64,000 nt of DNA from BMS3ABIN04 sp965554225 (GCA_965554225.1 CBEVZC010000002.1:3433-67432), one strand, 5' to 3'. Shown: positions 17,679-27,100, counted from the first letter of the stretch. Notes: generated by a model not told the origin, from the sequence alone. A program made the numbers and translations.

Positions 17679-19382
17679 ATGAAAAAATTATTACTCACCA
17701 TTTTTATACTCTTAATTTCAGGTAGTTTATTTGCTCAAAATGTTTGGAACGAAGTTTGGAATTTGCAGCAAGTCCCTTTTCAGCCGATAAACAGCGGATC
17801 GGAATTTGCAAAAGTTATTGCTGGTTTTGATACTGACGGAGATGGCCGGGGCGAATTTATTACCGGCACCTCTGATATGGATAGTAATTTTGTTTATATG
17901 TACGAGGCAACTGGCGATAATACATATGAATTAGTTTGGTCTTATAAATTTCCGGTGGCGGGAAATAGTTGGTTTGCAGCAGCCGTAGGTGATGTTGATA
18001 ATAACGGTAAAGTCGATATTGTTCTGGGGTGGCCTTCTATTCCATCCGATGGATTACCCAATCCCCCAAGAGTTTTTACTTTTGAGTGGAACGGCGTAAA
18101 CGGTGAAAATAAATATGGGAAGGAACAAGCTGATGGAACTTTTAATCCTACAAGTCAAACCCACTTTGATGTACCGGATAATACCGATTGGAGACCATAT
18201 AGTATGTCGATTGAAGATGTTGATAAGGATGGTAAAAATGAGCTTGTTATTGGAGTTAGACAAGGGGGCAGAGGCAGAGAAGTGTTGGTTGCTTCCGTAA
18301 CAGGCGGAGACCTTTCAGCTTTCGGGCAGTGGAATATAGAGTATAATTTCCAGAATGCTGAAAACGGATCAAACTTTGCAACTGTAACCGGCGATCTTGA
18401 TAATGATGGCAATACGGATATTTTTGAAATGGTTTGGAATAAGTTTACGCTAAGAATGTTTGAAGTTACCGGAGCAGATACTTATGAGCATGTTAATGAT
18501 TTGGAACAAATTTACGCTGCTCAAGATATTGATTATGGTTCTCTAGATGGAGTAAGAATTGCCGATGTAAATGGTGACGGTAAGAACGAAATGTTTATTG
18601 CCGGAACCGAACCTCAAAGCACAGTATTCATTGTTCAGAATATTACTGATATATCGGCAATAACAGCAGCGGATATTGTTGAATTTTATCATATCCCGAA
18701 AAATATTAAACCGAACGGATCGGTTGCAGATGGTAAATTCAGGAATATGGTAATTGCAGATCCCGACCAAGACGGTAAAATGGATTTGTTGATTGCAGGT
18801 GAAAGAAACGGTCAAATTTTTGATCTTGAATACAAGGGTTCGGGTGATATGGCTGATTCAACTAATTGGGAACTAACCGTAGCTTACGATTCTTACGCCA
18901 AAGCTTCTGCAGAACTCGATGCAGATTCCGCTTCTAAATTAACTCCGCGTCTTTACTATGGTAGTTTTGCCGGAGATATGGATGGCGATGGTTTAGATGA
19001 ATACGTATTTGTAAATTATAGTACCGATAAAGATATTTGGCCGAATGATTCTTATGTAGTTGTTATCGAAGCAGATAAAGCAACAGGCGTGGAACAAATT
19101 AATAATCTCGTCCCTAAGTCTGTAAAATTAAGTCAAAATTATCCGAATCCGTTTAATCCGGCAACCAATATCGCTTTTTCCATTCCGGAAAACACTTCTC
19201 ATGTAAGCTTGGAAGTTTACGATATTTTAGGGAGAGTTGTTAGAACGTTGGTGGATAAAGATATGGCTGCGGGGAACTATAACGTAAACTTTGATGCTTC
19301 TCAATTACCGAGTGGAATTTATATATATAAACTTTCTACAAATGTCGGTACCAAAACAATGAAAATGGTTTTGCAGAAGTAA
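17679..19382 (+). CDS. T9SS-exported FG-GAP (integrin-like) beta-propeller protein
   Basis: A 567-residue exported protein of unknown function. The start at 17679 is chosen because GGAGG lies 5 nt upstream and it begins a clean signal peptide ending near SLFAQ. Seven calcium-binding-type FG-GAP/VCBS loops are visible, such as DTDGDGRGEF, DVDNNGKVDI, DVDKDGKNEL, DLDNDGNTDI, DVNGDGKNEM, DPDQDGKMDL and DMDGDGLDEY. That count fits one seven-bladed propeller. The last 85 residues are a T9SS sorting domain with NYPNPFNPAT and a terminal MKMVLQK. Likely on the cell surface or released. It stands alone and is followed by a good terminator. Confidence 0.87.
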   Translation: MKKLLLTIFILLISGSLFAQNVWNEVWNLQQVPFQPINSGSEFAKVIAGFDTDGDGRGEFITGTSDMDSNFVYMYEATGDNTYELVWSYKFPVAGNSWFAAAVGDVDNNGKVDIVLGWPSIPSDGLPNPPRVFTFEWNGVNGENKYGKEQADGTFNPTSQTHFDVPDNTDWRPYSMSIEDVDKDGKNELVIGVRQGGRGREVLVASVTGGDLSAFGQWNIEYNFQNAENGSNFATVTGDLDNDGNTDIFEMVWNKFTLRMFEVTGADTYEHVNDLEQIYAAQDIDYGSLDGVRIADVNGDGKNEMFIAGTEPQSTVFIVQNITDISAITAADIVEFYHIPKNIKPNGSVADGKFRNMVIADPDQDGKMDLLIAGERNGQIFDLEYKGSGDMADSTNWELTVAYDSYAKASAELDADSASKLTPRLYYGSFAGDMDGDGLDEYVFVNYSTDKDIWPNDSYVVVIEADKATGVEQINNLVPKSVKLSQNYPNPFNPATNIAFSIPENTSHVSLEVYDILGRVVRTLVDKDMAAGNYNVNFDASQLPSGIYIYKLSTNVGTKTMKMVLQK

Positions 19383-19401
19383 ACTGCATTTATTTGACTT
19401 T

Positions 19402-19436
19402 AACCTCCGGGAATAAGCTTTCCGGGGGTTATAATG
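19402..19436 (+). terminator. Intrinsic terminator after the FG-GAP protein gene
   Basis: Twelve-pair stem between AACCTCCGGGAA (19402-19413) and TTTCCGGGGGTT (19419-19430), with two G-T wobbles and the loop TAAGC, ending in a weak T-rich stretch (ATAATGTTTTT). It begins 19 bp after the stop codon, the right place for this transcript. Confidence 0.75.
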
Positions 19437-19507
19437 TTTTTCAATTCTTAATTTGATAATTGCCTATAAGAAAAATTTTATTTTAACCGGTTTAGTTTTT
19501 TGTAAAT

Positions 19508-20236
19508 TCAAATTTCTCTTTGTCTAATAATCTCAAAAAGTAAAATTCCCGTAGCTACCGATACGTTCAAACTTTGGATTTTCCCTTTCATCGGAATCTC
19601 GGCAAGGAAATCGCAATTCTCTGCTATAAGCCGTCTAATTCCTTTTTCTTCGTTACCTACAACAAGAGCAATTGGACCGGAAAAATCTATTTCAGTATAA
19701 TTTTTATTATCTCCTAATTTGGAACCTACAATCCAATAATTTTCCTTTTTAAGTATTTTAATTACATCAACCAAATTAGACTCGCGGCAAATTTTGAGAT
19801 GGGAAATTGCGCCGGCTGATGTTTTTGATACCGTTTCATTAATTGGAGCTGTGTTTCTGATTGACATAATTATACCGTCAACACCGGCAGCTTCCGCCGT
19901 TCTGAATATTGCCCCGAGATTGTGCGGATCTTGTACGGAGTCGATTAATAGTAAAAGCGGGGCAGGCTTTTTAGATGCGATGTTCAAAATTTGATTTAAT
20001 GAATAAAGCTGCTTGTCACTAATTTCAGCTACTATTCCTTGAGTATTTTCTTTAGGGGCAAGAGTTTTAAATTTACTACTGGAAATTTGTGAAACCCGGA
20101 CTCCCTTTTTCTTTGCAAGTTTTTTAATATCGTTTATTATTCGCGAGTGCTGATTATAAAGCAAATATATTTGGCTTACACCTGCATCGGATTTTAGCGC
20201 TTCAAGAATAGGTTTTCTTCCATAAATTCTTTTCAT
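19508..20236 (-). CDS. rlmB: 23S rRNA (guanosine-2'-O-)-methyltransferase RlmB-type (SpoU family)
   Basis: A 242-residue SAM-dependent RNA 2'-O-methyltransferase with the SPOUT knot. An N-terminal substrate-binding domain (about 1-75) is followed by the three SpoU motifs: QDPHNLGAIFRTAEAAG, ALVVGNEEKGIRRL and IPMKGKIQSLNVSVATGILLFE-type residues. In E. coli RlmB modifies G2251 of 23S rRNA; a different rRNA site or tRNA cannot be excluded. Its start overlaps the hisS stop by 4 bp, so the two are translationally coupled. Confidence 0.88.
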   Translation of the reverse strand: MKRIYGRKPILEALKSDAGVSQIYLLYNQHSRIINDIKKLAKKKGVRVSQISSSKFKTLAPKENTQGIVAEISDKQLYSLNQILNIASKKPAPLLLLIDSVQDPHNLGAIFRTAEAAGVDGIIMSIRNTAPINETVSKTSAGAISHLKICRESNLVDVIKILKKENYWIVGSKLGDNKNYTEIDFSGPIALVVGNEEKGIRRLIAENCDFLAEIPMKGKIQSLNVSVATGILLFEIIRQREI

Positions 20237-21498
20237 TTTTTGCGTTCTATTCTTTTTGCTATGTCGCTCAAATTATCTAAACTTATTTCTTCCTGTTCGC
20301 CGGTTTGCATGTTTTTTAATACCGCTGCATTTCTCAACAATTCGTCACCGCCTATCATTAATACAAAATTCGAATTTAATCTGTTTGCTTCTCTCATTTG
20401 TGCTTTTACACTGCGCAACAGGTAATCCAGCTCGGTAACAAGTCCGTTTTGTCTTAGAAAATTTGCAATTGCGAAAACCTTATCTTTCTTATCCTTATCA
20501 AGCCTGACTAAATAAACGTCCAATTCTTCATCTTTTAGATTTAGGCATTTTTCATTTTCGCAGGCGAGAAGAATTCTTTCCATTCCCGCAGCAAATCCCG
20601 TTGCCGGAACAGGTTTACCGCCAAGCTGTTCTATCAATAAATTATATCTTCCGCCACCGCACAGAGCGCTTTGTGCGCCCACACTTTTGCTGATTATTTC
20701 AAATGTAGTATTTGTATAATAGTCTAATCCTCTAACAAGTTTATGATCGACGGTAAACGGAATGTTTGATTCGCTTAGTAACTGTTTTACGTTTGCAAAA
20801 TGTTCACGGCTTTCGTCGTCAAGATAATCTAAGATTGTGGGAGCTTCAGCCATTATTTTTTGGTCGACTTCATTTTTGCTATCAAAGATTCTAAGTATAT
20901 TGGTCTTAAATCTTTTCCGACTGTCTTCCGATAATGAATCCAGTTTGCTGCCAAGATATTTACGAAGCTCTTCCTTGTATCTTTCCCTGGATGTTGGAAT
21001 ACCAAGTGAGTTTATTTTTATTTCAAAGTTCTTAAGTCCTAAGTTTTTAAGAATATTATGAGCGATGATAATTATTTCTGCATCTACAATCGGATCGTTG
21101 CTTCCAATTGCTTCTGCTCCGAACTGGTGAAATTGTCTTAATCTTCCGGCTTGCGGTCTTTCCTGTCTGAACATTGGTGAGATATAAAACAACTTATAGA
21201 AGTTTGCTTTCTTATTTAATTCATGTTCAATAAAAGCTCTAACAACCGAAGCTGTCATTTCGGGTTTTAATGTAACACTTGTCCCGCTTCTATCGGTAAA
21301 AGTGTACATTTCTTTACTTACAATGTCTGTCGCTTCGCCAATCCCACGGCTGAACAAAGCAGTCTCCTCAAAAATAGGTGTTCTGATTTCTTTAAAGTTA
21401 AAAAGAACCATTTCCTGTTCAACCAGTAATTCCAAGTGTTTCCATAATTTTATGTTTTCAGGTAAAATATCTTTTGTACCGGCAATTGCTTTTATCAT
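20233..21498 (-). CDS. hisS: Histidyl-tRNA synthetase
   Basis: Class II aminoacyl-tRNA synthetase that charges tRNA-His. The 421 residues are normal. Motif 2 is FRQERPQAGRLRQFHQFG, the histidine-specific loop is LVRGLDYYTNTTFE, and motif 3 is GFAAGMERILLA. The C-terminal anticodon-binding domain (about 325-421) ends with the family pattern RSVKAQMREANRLNSNFVLMI. It is coupled to rlmB by a 4-bp overlap. Confidence 0.97.
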   Translation of the reverse strand: MIKAIAGTKDILPENIKLWKHLELLVEQEMVLFNFKEIRTPIFEETALFSRGIGEATDIVSKEMYTFTDRSGTSVTLKPEMTASVVRAFIEHELNKKANFYKLFYISPMFRQERPQAGRLRQFHQFGAEAIGSNDPIVDAEIIIIAHNILKNLGLKNFEIKINSLGIPTSRERYKEELRKYLGSKLDSLSEDSRKRFKTNILRIFDSKNEVDQKIMAEAPTILDYLDDESREHFANVKQLLSESNIPFTVDHKLVRGLDYYTNTTFEIISKSVGAQSALCGGGRYNLLIEQLGGKPVPATGFAAGMERILLACENEKCLNLKDEELDVYLVRLDKDKKDKVFAIANFLRQNGLVTELDYLLRSVKAQMREANRLNSNFVLMIGGDELLRNAAVLKNMQTGEQEEISLDNLSDIAKRIERKK

Positions 21499-21654
21499 GA
21501 TATCTCATATAATATTTTTATGTACTTTAAAATAATTAAGGAATAAATATAACCTTTATAGAAAGGCAATTCAATTGAATAAAGATTGTACTATTGAAAA
21601 TTTGGAATGAAAGATTGGAGTATTTGCAGCAGGTTTCCAGTTAAAACGTATTTG

Positions 21655-22116
21655 TTAGAATTTTTTTTCTTCTTCAACAAAATAATTATGAATTTCCTCT
21701 GCCGAATTTGCGTTCAATAAATTCTCTCTGAATGAATCATCGTTCATCATCCGTGAGATTCTGCTTAAAAGTTTTATGTGTGCGGCAACCATGTCTTCTT
21801 TACCAACAAGCAGGAATATCAATCTTACAGGTTGATCATCCAGCGCTTCAAAATCAATCGGTTCCCGGGTTTTTCCGAAAGCCACTATTGTTTCTTTAAC
21901 GCTGTTTGTTTTTCCATGCGGAATCGCAAAACCTTTGCCAACACCTGTTGACATGATTTTCTCTCTCTCAAGAACAATAGACCTCACAGCTTCCAAGTCC
22001 AAAACTCTTTCATCATCTTTGAATAGATCTATCAGTTCATTTATCACTTCCTTTTTAATCGTATTCTTCATTTTTGGAATAATTTTATCCGGCTTTAGCA
22101 ATTCTGAAATTTTCAT
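21655..22116 (-). CDS. Stand-alone PTS EIIA (fructose/PtsN-type) protein
   Basis: A 153-residue EIIA domain of the fructose/mannitol family. The phosphorylatable histidine lies in GFAIPHGKT, and the VGKEDMVAAHIKLLSRISRM segment is family-typical. There is no EIIB, EIIC, EI or HPr gene nearby, so a regulatory PtsN-like role is more likely than sugar transport. The start at 22116 is chosen because AGGA lies 8 nt upstream; an in-frame ATG at 22134 would add six residues. It is separated from hisS by 156 bp and is probably its own transcript. Confidence 0.87.
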   Translation of the reverse strand: MKISELLKPDKIIPKMKNTIKKEVINELIDLFKDDERVLDLEAVRSIVLEREKIMSTGVGKGFAIPHGKTNSVKETIVAFGKTREPIDFEALDDQPVRLIFLLVGKEDMVAAHIKLLSRISRMMNDDSFRENLLNANSAEEIHNYFVEEEKKF

Positions 22117-22452
22117 TTTTAAATGTCCTAACAATCAAAAAATAAGTGAATACGAAACTTATAAAAGGTATTATTGATTATCAATTTATTAAGGAAGTTA
22201 ATTTTTATTATAAACTTTTATCCCTCTATTTATACTTAAAACAATAAGTTACAACCTCATAAAATATTCCGGCTTTTTAAAAATAGTTCAATGCTTTCCG
22301 GTAAATGCCGTTGTAAGAAATATTCACATGTTAATTGTTTTAGAATTATGAAATAAATTTTTTAATTAACAGAATTATATACTATAGAATCTTGCCAACG
22401 GGTAAATAATAGCTTAATTTTATGGCTAAATGAAAACAAGATTGAGGTAAAA
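22117..22452. other. Divergent intergenic region, no gene seen
   Basis: About 335 AT-rich bases between the EIIA gene (minus) and the Rossmann-protein gene (plus). I see no open frame, RNA gene or strong hairpin. It presumably carries the two divergent promoters. TATACTATAGAAT near 22378-22390 is a possible -10 region for the plus-strand gene, but this is weak. Confidence 0.35.
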
Positions 22453-24153
22453 ATGGATATTCAAAACAAAACTGTATTAGTGCTTGGGGCATGGGGTTTA
22501 GTTGGAAATGCCGTAACTCGAAAACTAGTTGGTGAAAAACCTAAAAAGATTATTGTGACATCTCTGCAAAAAAAAGAAATTGAAGAGGAAATAGAGAAAT
22601 TAGAAAAAGAATTTCCGCAATTACCGGCTGATTATTTTATTCCCTGGTGGGGAAATATTTTTGTTAGGAATGAATTCAAAGATACAAACAGGTATGAATT
22701 ACTTGAAGACCCCGCTAAAAGAAAGGTTTTATTGAAAGATATAATGGAGGAACTTACGCCTCAGATTCTAGAGAATTCTTCAATTTACCAATTGCTTAGC
22801 CAATATAAACCCGATATAATTGTGGATTGTATAAATTCTGCAACCGGTATTGCATATCAGGATGTGTACACAACGTATCATAAAATATCTACAATGATTT
22901 CTGAAGACCCTTCCAAAGAAGATATTATAACTGAAACGGAAAAATTGTTATGTACGCAATATATTCCGCAATTAATAAGACATATTCAGGTTCTTTATAA
23001 CTCAATGAGCAAAGTAAATACCGAAATATATGTTAAAATTGGAACCAGCGGTACAGGCGGAATGGGCTTAAATATTCCGTATACTCACAGCGAGGAAAAA
23101 CCCTCCAGGGTTCTACTTAGTAAATCTTCAGTTGCAGGAGCCCATACTTTACTGTTATTCTTAATGGGAAGAACGCCTGACGGCGCTATTACTAAAGAGA
23201 TAAAGCCAACTGCGGCTATTGCCTGGAAAAAAATTACTTACGATGAAATCCGTAAAAGAGGTAAACCGATTGAACTGTTCGATATCTCTCCGGCTGAGGC
23301 TATTAAGCTTGAGGATAAGTTGAAGCTTAAGATTGAAAGCAAATACAAATCGACCGGAGAAACCTTGAAATCCGTATTTATTGATACAGGTGAGAACGGA
23401 ACTTTTTCACGCGGTGAATTTGAAACAATTTCTGCGCAAGGACAAATGGAATATGTTACTCCCGAAGAAATTGCAAGCGATGTTATTTTTGAAATTAAGG
23501 GCGGAAATACCGGTCACGATATTATTAATGCACTTGATAATGCAACTCTGGAGCCTACTTACAGAGCCGGTTTTCTGCAGCACATGGCTGTGGAAAAATT
23601 AGCCGAGTTAGAAAAAATTCATAATATAAGCAGTGTTGCTTTCGAATTACTCGGTCCGCCGAGATTATCCAAACTTCTTCATGAAATTAATTTGATTAAG
23701 AACGTTACAACGTCGATGGAAAATATTCTTGAAAAAACTCCGGAAGAGCTTTCGCAAGATTTATTTAATTTTGTTAAGGAAAATTCGAAGCTGAGAAGCG
23801 AAATAATTTCGATAGGAATTCCTATTCTTTTCCCGGACGGCAAAACTCTTCTTAGAGGAAATGAAATTAAAATTCCTCCGTTTAAAGGAGAAGACGAGCT
23901 CGATATCTCGGAGAAAAAAATTGATCTATGGTCAACAGACGGTTGGGTTGACTTAAGAGTAAGCAATATTCGGAAATGGCAAAAGAGAATCAAAGCTTTA
24001 ATTGATGAGGCAAATGCTATCTCTCCCGACGATACAAGTTCGATGCATGTAAGGACAAAAAGATATTGGGATAATTTTAAAGAAATAAATATCGGCAAAG
24101 TTGTTGGCTGGATATTTATTCACGAAGAGCAGGGAAGAAGAATGAAAGCATAA
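22453..24153 (+). CDS. Rossmann-fold (extended SDR-like) protein of unknown function
   Basis: A 566-residue cytoplasmic protein that I cannot assign. It begins with a dinucleotide-binding fold: KTVLVLGAWGLVGNAVTRKL has the GxxGxxG pattern of SDR/epimerase proteins. Further on, DIIVDCINSATG and IYVKIGTSGTGGMGLNIPY resemble an NAD-dependent epimerase core, though a YxxxK catalytic pair is not obvious. The second half (about 290-566) is charged, with no familiar domain. It is followed after 1 bp by a glutamate-racemase-like gene, so the two are surely co-transcribed. A role in sugar, amino acid or cell-wall metabolism is only a guess from that pairing. Confidence 0.6.
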   Translation: MDIQNKTVLVLGAWGLVGNAVTRKLVGEKPKKIIVTSLQKKEIEEEIEKLEKEFPQLPADYFIPWWGNIFVRNEFKDTNRYELLEDPAKRKVLLKDIMEELTPQILENSSIYQLLSQYKPDIIVDCINSATGIAYQDVYTTYHKISTMISEDPSKEDIITETEKLLCTQYIPQLIRHIQVLYNSMSKVNTEIYVKIGTSGTGGMGLNIPYTHSEEKPSRVLLSKSSVAGAHTLLLFLMGRTPDGAITKEIKPTAAIAWKKITYDEIRKRGKPIELFDISPAEAIKLEDKLKLKIESKYKSTGETLKSVFIDTGENGTFSRGEFETISAQGQMEYVTPEEIASDVIFEIKGGNTGHDIINALDNATLEPTYRAGFLQHMAVEKLAELEKIHNISSVAFELLGPPRLSKLLHEINLIKNVTTSMENILEKTPEELSQDLFNFVKENSKLRSEIISIGIPILFPDGKTLLRGNEIKIPPFKGEDELDISEKKIDLWSTDGWVDLRVSNIRKWQKRIKALIDEANAISPDDTSSMHVRTKRYWDNFKEINIGKVVGWIFIHEEQGRRMKA

Positions 24154-24154
24154 A

Positions 24155-25072
24155 ATGGTGTTCACTAAGAACATGTCTAACAACAAATTAAAAATTATTA
24201 TCACTGATTCGGGATTTGGTGGCCTCTCTGTTCATGCTAAACTTGACCGGACTTTAAAAAAGTTGAAGAATATTGGAGATATCGAACTCGTATTCTTCAA
24301 CTCTTATGCCGGTATTGGTTATGGGTATAATGAACTTAACGATATAGAAGAAAAACTAAAAGTGTTTAATTCTGCACTAACTGGCATAACCAAACTTAAG
24401 CCAGATATAATTCTTATAGCCTGCAATACTCTATCAATCTTGTATCCCAAAACAATTTATAGTAAAGAATCTAAAATTCCCGTTCTCGGAATAGTAAATT
24501 CAGGAGTTGAACAGGTGTTGGAAAGTGTAAATATATCTGATAATTATTTGATTATAATATTTGGTACGGAAACTACAATCAATTCCAAGATATATCAGAA
24601 TATGATTTTAGAACAAGGGTTCAGTAATGAAAAAATTATTGCTCAAGGGTGTAAAAATCTTGAAAGTGAAATTCAAATTAATCCTTCGGGTGAAAAAGTA
24701 AAAGAATTAATTACAAAATATGTTAACAAAGTTGCAGAAAGAATTCAAGATAAAAGATTTGAAAAAATAGTTCTGGTTCTTGCTTGCACACACTACGGTT
24801 TTAGCGAAAAAATATTCAAGGAAAAATTAAAGAATAAATTTAATCAAGATATTATTATTCTAAACCCAAATGAAAAAATTGTTAACAAAACCTTGAATTT
24901 TATTACTAGTGAAAAAAGAATAGGAACAAAAATTACAAATAAGGTATATTCTAAGAATGAATATAGTGAAGAACAAATAAGGAGTCTTGCAGATTTAATT
25001 GAAAAAGATTCTCCTTCTTTACGTGAAGCATTACTAAAGATTAATTACTCTGCCAATTTATTTAGCGTTTAG
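24155..25072 (+). CDS. Aspartate/glutamate racemase family protein, MurI-like
   Basis: A 305-residue member of the glutamate racemase superfamily. The expected motifs are there: ITDSGFGGLSV near the start (catalytic Asp), IACNTLS (first catalytic cysteine) and LACTHYGF (second cysteine). MurI normally has the second as GCTHYP, so the Pro-to-Gly change, the greater length (MurI is about 265) and the lysine-rich C-terminus suggest a diverged member. Making D-glutamate for peptidoglycan is possible but not certain. Translation may start at 24155, or at the ATG at 24173. It begins 1 bp after the Rossmann gene and is followed by a terminator. Confidence 0.78.
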   Translation: MVFTKNMSNNKLKIIITDSGFGGLSVHAKLDRTLKKLKNIGDIELVFFNSYAGIGYGYNELNDIEEKLKVFNSALTGITKLKPDIILIACNTLSILYPKTIYSKESKIPVLGIVNSGVEQVLESVNISDNYLIIIFGTETTINSKIYQNMILEQGFSNEKIIAQGCKNLESEIQINPSGEKVKELITKYVNKVAERIQDKRFEKIVLVLACTHYGFSEKIFKEKLKNKFNQDIIILNPNEKIVNKTLNFITSEKRIGTKITNKVYSKNEYSEEQIRSLADLIEKDSPSLREALLKINYSANLFSV

Positions 25073-25134
25073 GTATTAGTAATGAAAAATGGCAAAACCA
25101 GATGATAAAAATAGTTTTATATTTTTCTGAGGAT

Positions 25135-25176
25135 TACTGGGCAATATTATTTGAATAGTGCCCAGTATTTATTTTT
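25135..25176 (+). terminator. Intrinsic terminator after the racemase-like gene
   Basis: Stem of nine pairs, TACTGGGCA (25135-25143) with TGCCCAGTA (25159-25167), extended by a mismatch and four A-T pairs around the loop ATTTG. The run TTTATTTTT follows. It lies 62 bp after the racemase stop and 12 bp before the end of the convergent LOG gene. Confidence 0.8.
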
Positions 25177-25187
25177 AAAGCTGATTC

Positions 25188-25898
25188 TTAGAAATTCGGT
25201 GTGAACTTTTTGCCTTTGTGAAATTCAGAAATTATCTTTGCCGCTTCAACGGGGTCGTCTGTTATAGTGAATAAATCCAAATCATTCGCATTTATATATC
25301 CGGCTTTTAATTGTTTCTCAATTACCCACTCAATTAAGGAATTCCAATATTCACTTCCCATAAGTACAACGGGGAACTTTGTGGTTTTTCCAGTTTGAAT
25401 TAAAGTTAAAACTTCAAAGCTTTCGTCAATAGTTCCGAACCCGCCGGGCATTAAAATGTAACCTTGTGCATATTTGAAAAACATCAGCTTCCTTACAAAA
25501 AAGTATCTGAAATTGAAAAGTTTGTCCTTATCTACATAAGGATTTGCATTTTGTTCGTGCGGTAATTCAATATTAATTCCCGTTGAACTTCCTCCAACTT
25601 CAGAGGCTCCTCTGTTTGCCGCTTCCATAATTCCCGGACCGCCGCCGGTAATAATTCCGAATCCCTTTTTTACTAATTCCTTTGAAACTTGAACTGCGAG
25701 TTTGTAATATTTGTCCTCCGGTTTTGATCTTGCTGAGCCGAAAACTACAACGCTCGGTTTTATTTTTGCCATGCCTTCAAAACCTTCAACAAATTCTGCC
25801 ATTATTCTGAAAACACGCCACAAATCTTCCTGTGAGCTTTGTATGCGTTCTTCCAATCCGTTACAATCCGAGTCATTATTCATTTTTCCATTCTCCAT
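25188..25898 (-). CDS. LOG family protein (TIGR00730 type)
   Basis: A 236-residue Rossmann-like protein of the lysine-decarboxylase-like/LOG family. Some members are cytokinin riboside 5'-monophosphate phosphoribohydrolases or nucleotide 5'-monophosphate nucleosidases. The signature is complete: GGGPGIMEAANRGA and PGGFGTIDE, holding the catalytic Arg and Glu. No lysine decarboxylase activity is expected. An in-frame ATG five codons in is an alternative start. It is a single-gene unit convergent with the racemase-like gene. The cellular substrate in bacteria of this group is unknown. Confidence 0.87.
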   Translation of the reverse strand: MENGKMNNDSDCNGLEERIQSSQEDLWRVFRIMAEFVEGFEGMAKIKPSVVVFGSARSKPEDKYYKLAVQVSKELVKKGFGIITGGGPGIMEAANRGASEVGGSSTGINIELPHEQNANPYVDKDKLFNFRYFFVRKLMFFKYAQGYILMPGGFGTIDESFEVLTLIQTGKTTKFPVVLMGSEYWNSLIEWVIEKQLKAGYINANDLDLFTITDDPVEAAKIISEFHKGKKFTPNF

Positions 25899-26137
25899 AA
25901 AGTGCGTCGTTTATATATTGATAATTTCATTTATAAAATGAGAATTGAAGTTATAAATTATTTTGTAAAATAGCTCAGTAAAAAATATTTGAGTTATCGT
26001 CAAATAATATTGTATGTGAATTTCAATCATTATCCGATTTCATTATATTGCACACTTAATATTTGTAAAGCTCATAATAAGTATATCTGTTACAATGATT
26101 ATGTTAAAAATTAAAAGAGTTTTCTAAAGGAAGTTTT

Positions 26138-26929
26138 GTGACCGCTTACAGTAAATTTACAGTTGACCGTGATGAGATAATCGGAGATACTAAACATATA
26201 CATGAGTTTTACAGTGTGTATCTTAAAAATGAGAGGGATATTATTGTTTGGTTTCCACCTTCATATTTAGCTACGCATAAAAATTACCCGGTTTTATATG
26301 TACAAGACGGGCAGAATATTTTTAATCCCCGTACATCGTTTATCGGGTATGATTGGAAAATGGATGAAGTTTCAACTGTTTTGATGGAAAACAGATTTGT
26401 TGATGAATTTATTATTGTGGCTATTTACAATACAAAAGATAGACTTGATGAATATAATTATTTTACTCCCAAAGGCAAAAGTTATTCTAAATTTTTAACT
26501 AAGGAATTAAAACCTTTTATAGATGAGAATTTCCGAACATTAACTAATTATAAAAATACCGCGCTTATTGGTTCTTCCATGGGCGGACTGATTTCATTTC
26601 AACTTTTTTGGAACTTTCCTCAAGTATTCGGAAAAGCTGCATGTCTTTCCAATTCTTTTTGGGTTAACGATGGAGAGATATTTAAAATGGTTGAGGTAAA
26701 TCCATCGGTAAGAAAAAATGCAAAACTTTATATTGATTGCGGAGATTTGGAAACGGAGCTTTTAGATGATTTCAAAAAAATGTGTACAACGCTTAAATCA
26801 ATTGGGTATGAGTCCGGTAAAAACTTGGAGTGTCATCTTCAACATGGAGCAAAGCATTCGGAATATGATTGGGCGGCGCGGCTTCATATACCGTTAAAAT
26901 TTTTGTTTGGAGCTGGTAGAGACGTTTAA
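26138..26929 (+). CDS. Alpha/beta-hydrolase, esterase D/enterochelin-esterase-like
   Basis: A 263-residue putative esterase. The nucleophile elbow is GSSMGGL, preceded by the family block YPVLYVQDGQNIF and followed by a late His (AKHSEYDWAARL) that would complete the triad. The family includes feruloyl esterases, S-formylglutathione hydrolases and siderophore esterases, so the substrate is open. There is no signal peptide, hence probably cytoplasmic, unlike its distant relative at 49466. The start is a GTG with AAAGGAAG 5-12 nt upstream. It stands alone between two intergenic regions. Confidence 0.8.
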   Translation: MTAYSKFTVDRDEIIGDTKHIHEFYSVYLKNERDIIVWFPPSYLATHKNYPVLYVQDGQNIFNPRTSFIGYDWKMDEVSTVLMENRFVDEFIIVAIYNTKDRLDEYNYFTPKGKSYSKFLTKELKPFIDENFRTLTNYKNTALIGSSMGGLISFQLFWNFPQVFGKAACLSNSFWVNDGEIFKMVEVNPSVRKNAKLYIDCGDLETELLDDFKKMCTTLKSIGYESGKNLECHLQHGAKHSEYDWAARLHIPLKFLFGAGRDV

Positions 26930-26953
26930 ACGTTGAGACGTAAAAACGTAGAG

Positions 26954-27100
26954 AAGGTGAAACGTGGAAAGGATAGCACACAAATTACACTGATTAATTA
27001 TGATTTGAGCAGATTAAAAATTCTCAATCACTTCCAACTTTAGGCACTTTTAAAAGCTATTTCACAAAGCTGCTCAAAGAAACACTAAGTTACACAAAGG
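26954..27100. repeat. Dispersed intergenic repeat, copy 1
   Basis: An approximately 147-bp intergenic element. It starts with AAGGTGAAACGTGGAAA and ends with a 40-bp block built on a 10-nt period of CACAAAG units (27061-27100). The end block matches 33 of 40 bases of the block at 36706-36745, and the left end matches AAGGTCAAACGTGAAAA at 36614. It carries no open frame. Both copies lie downstream of plus-strand genes. Confidence 0.6.

Noticed and set aside
25188..25898. Lysine decarboxylase as annotation of the LOG protein
   Set aside because: PGGxGTxxE proteins are phosphoribohydrolase-like and the decarboxylase name is a historic error; no PLP site.
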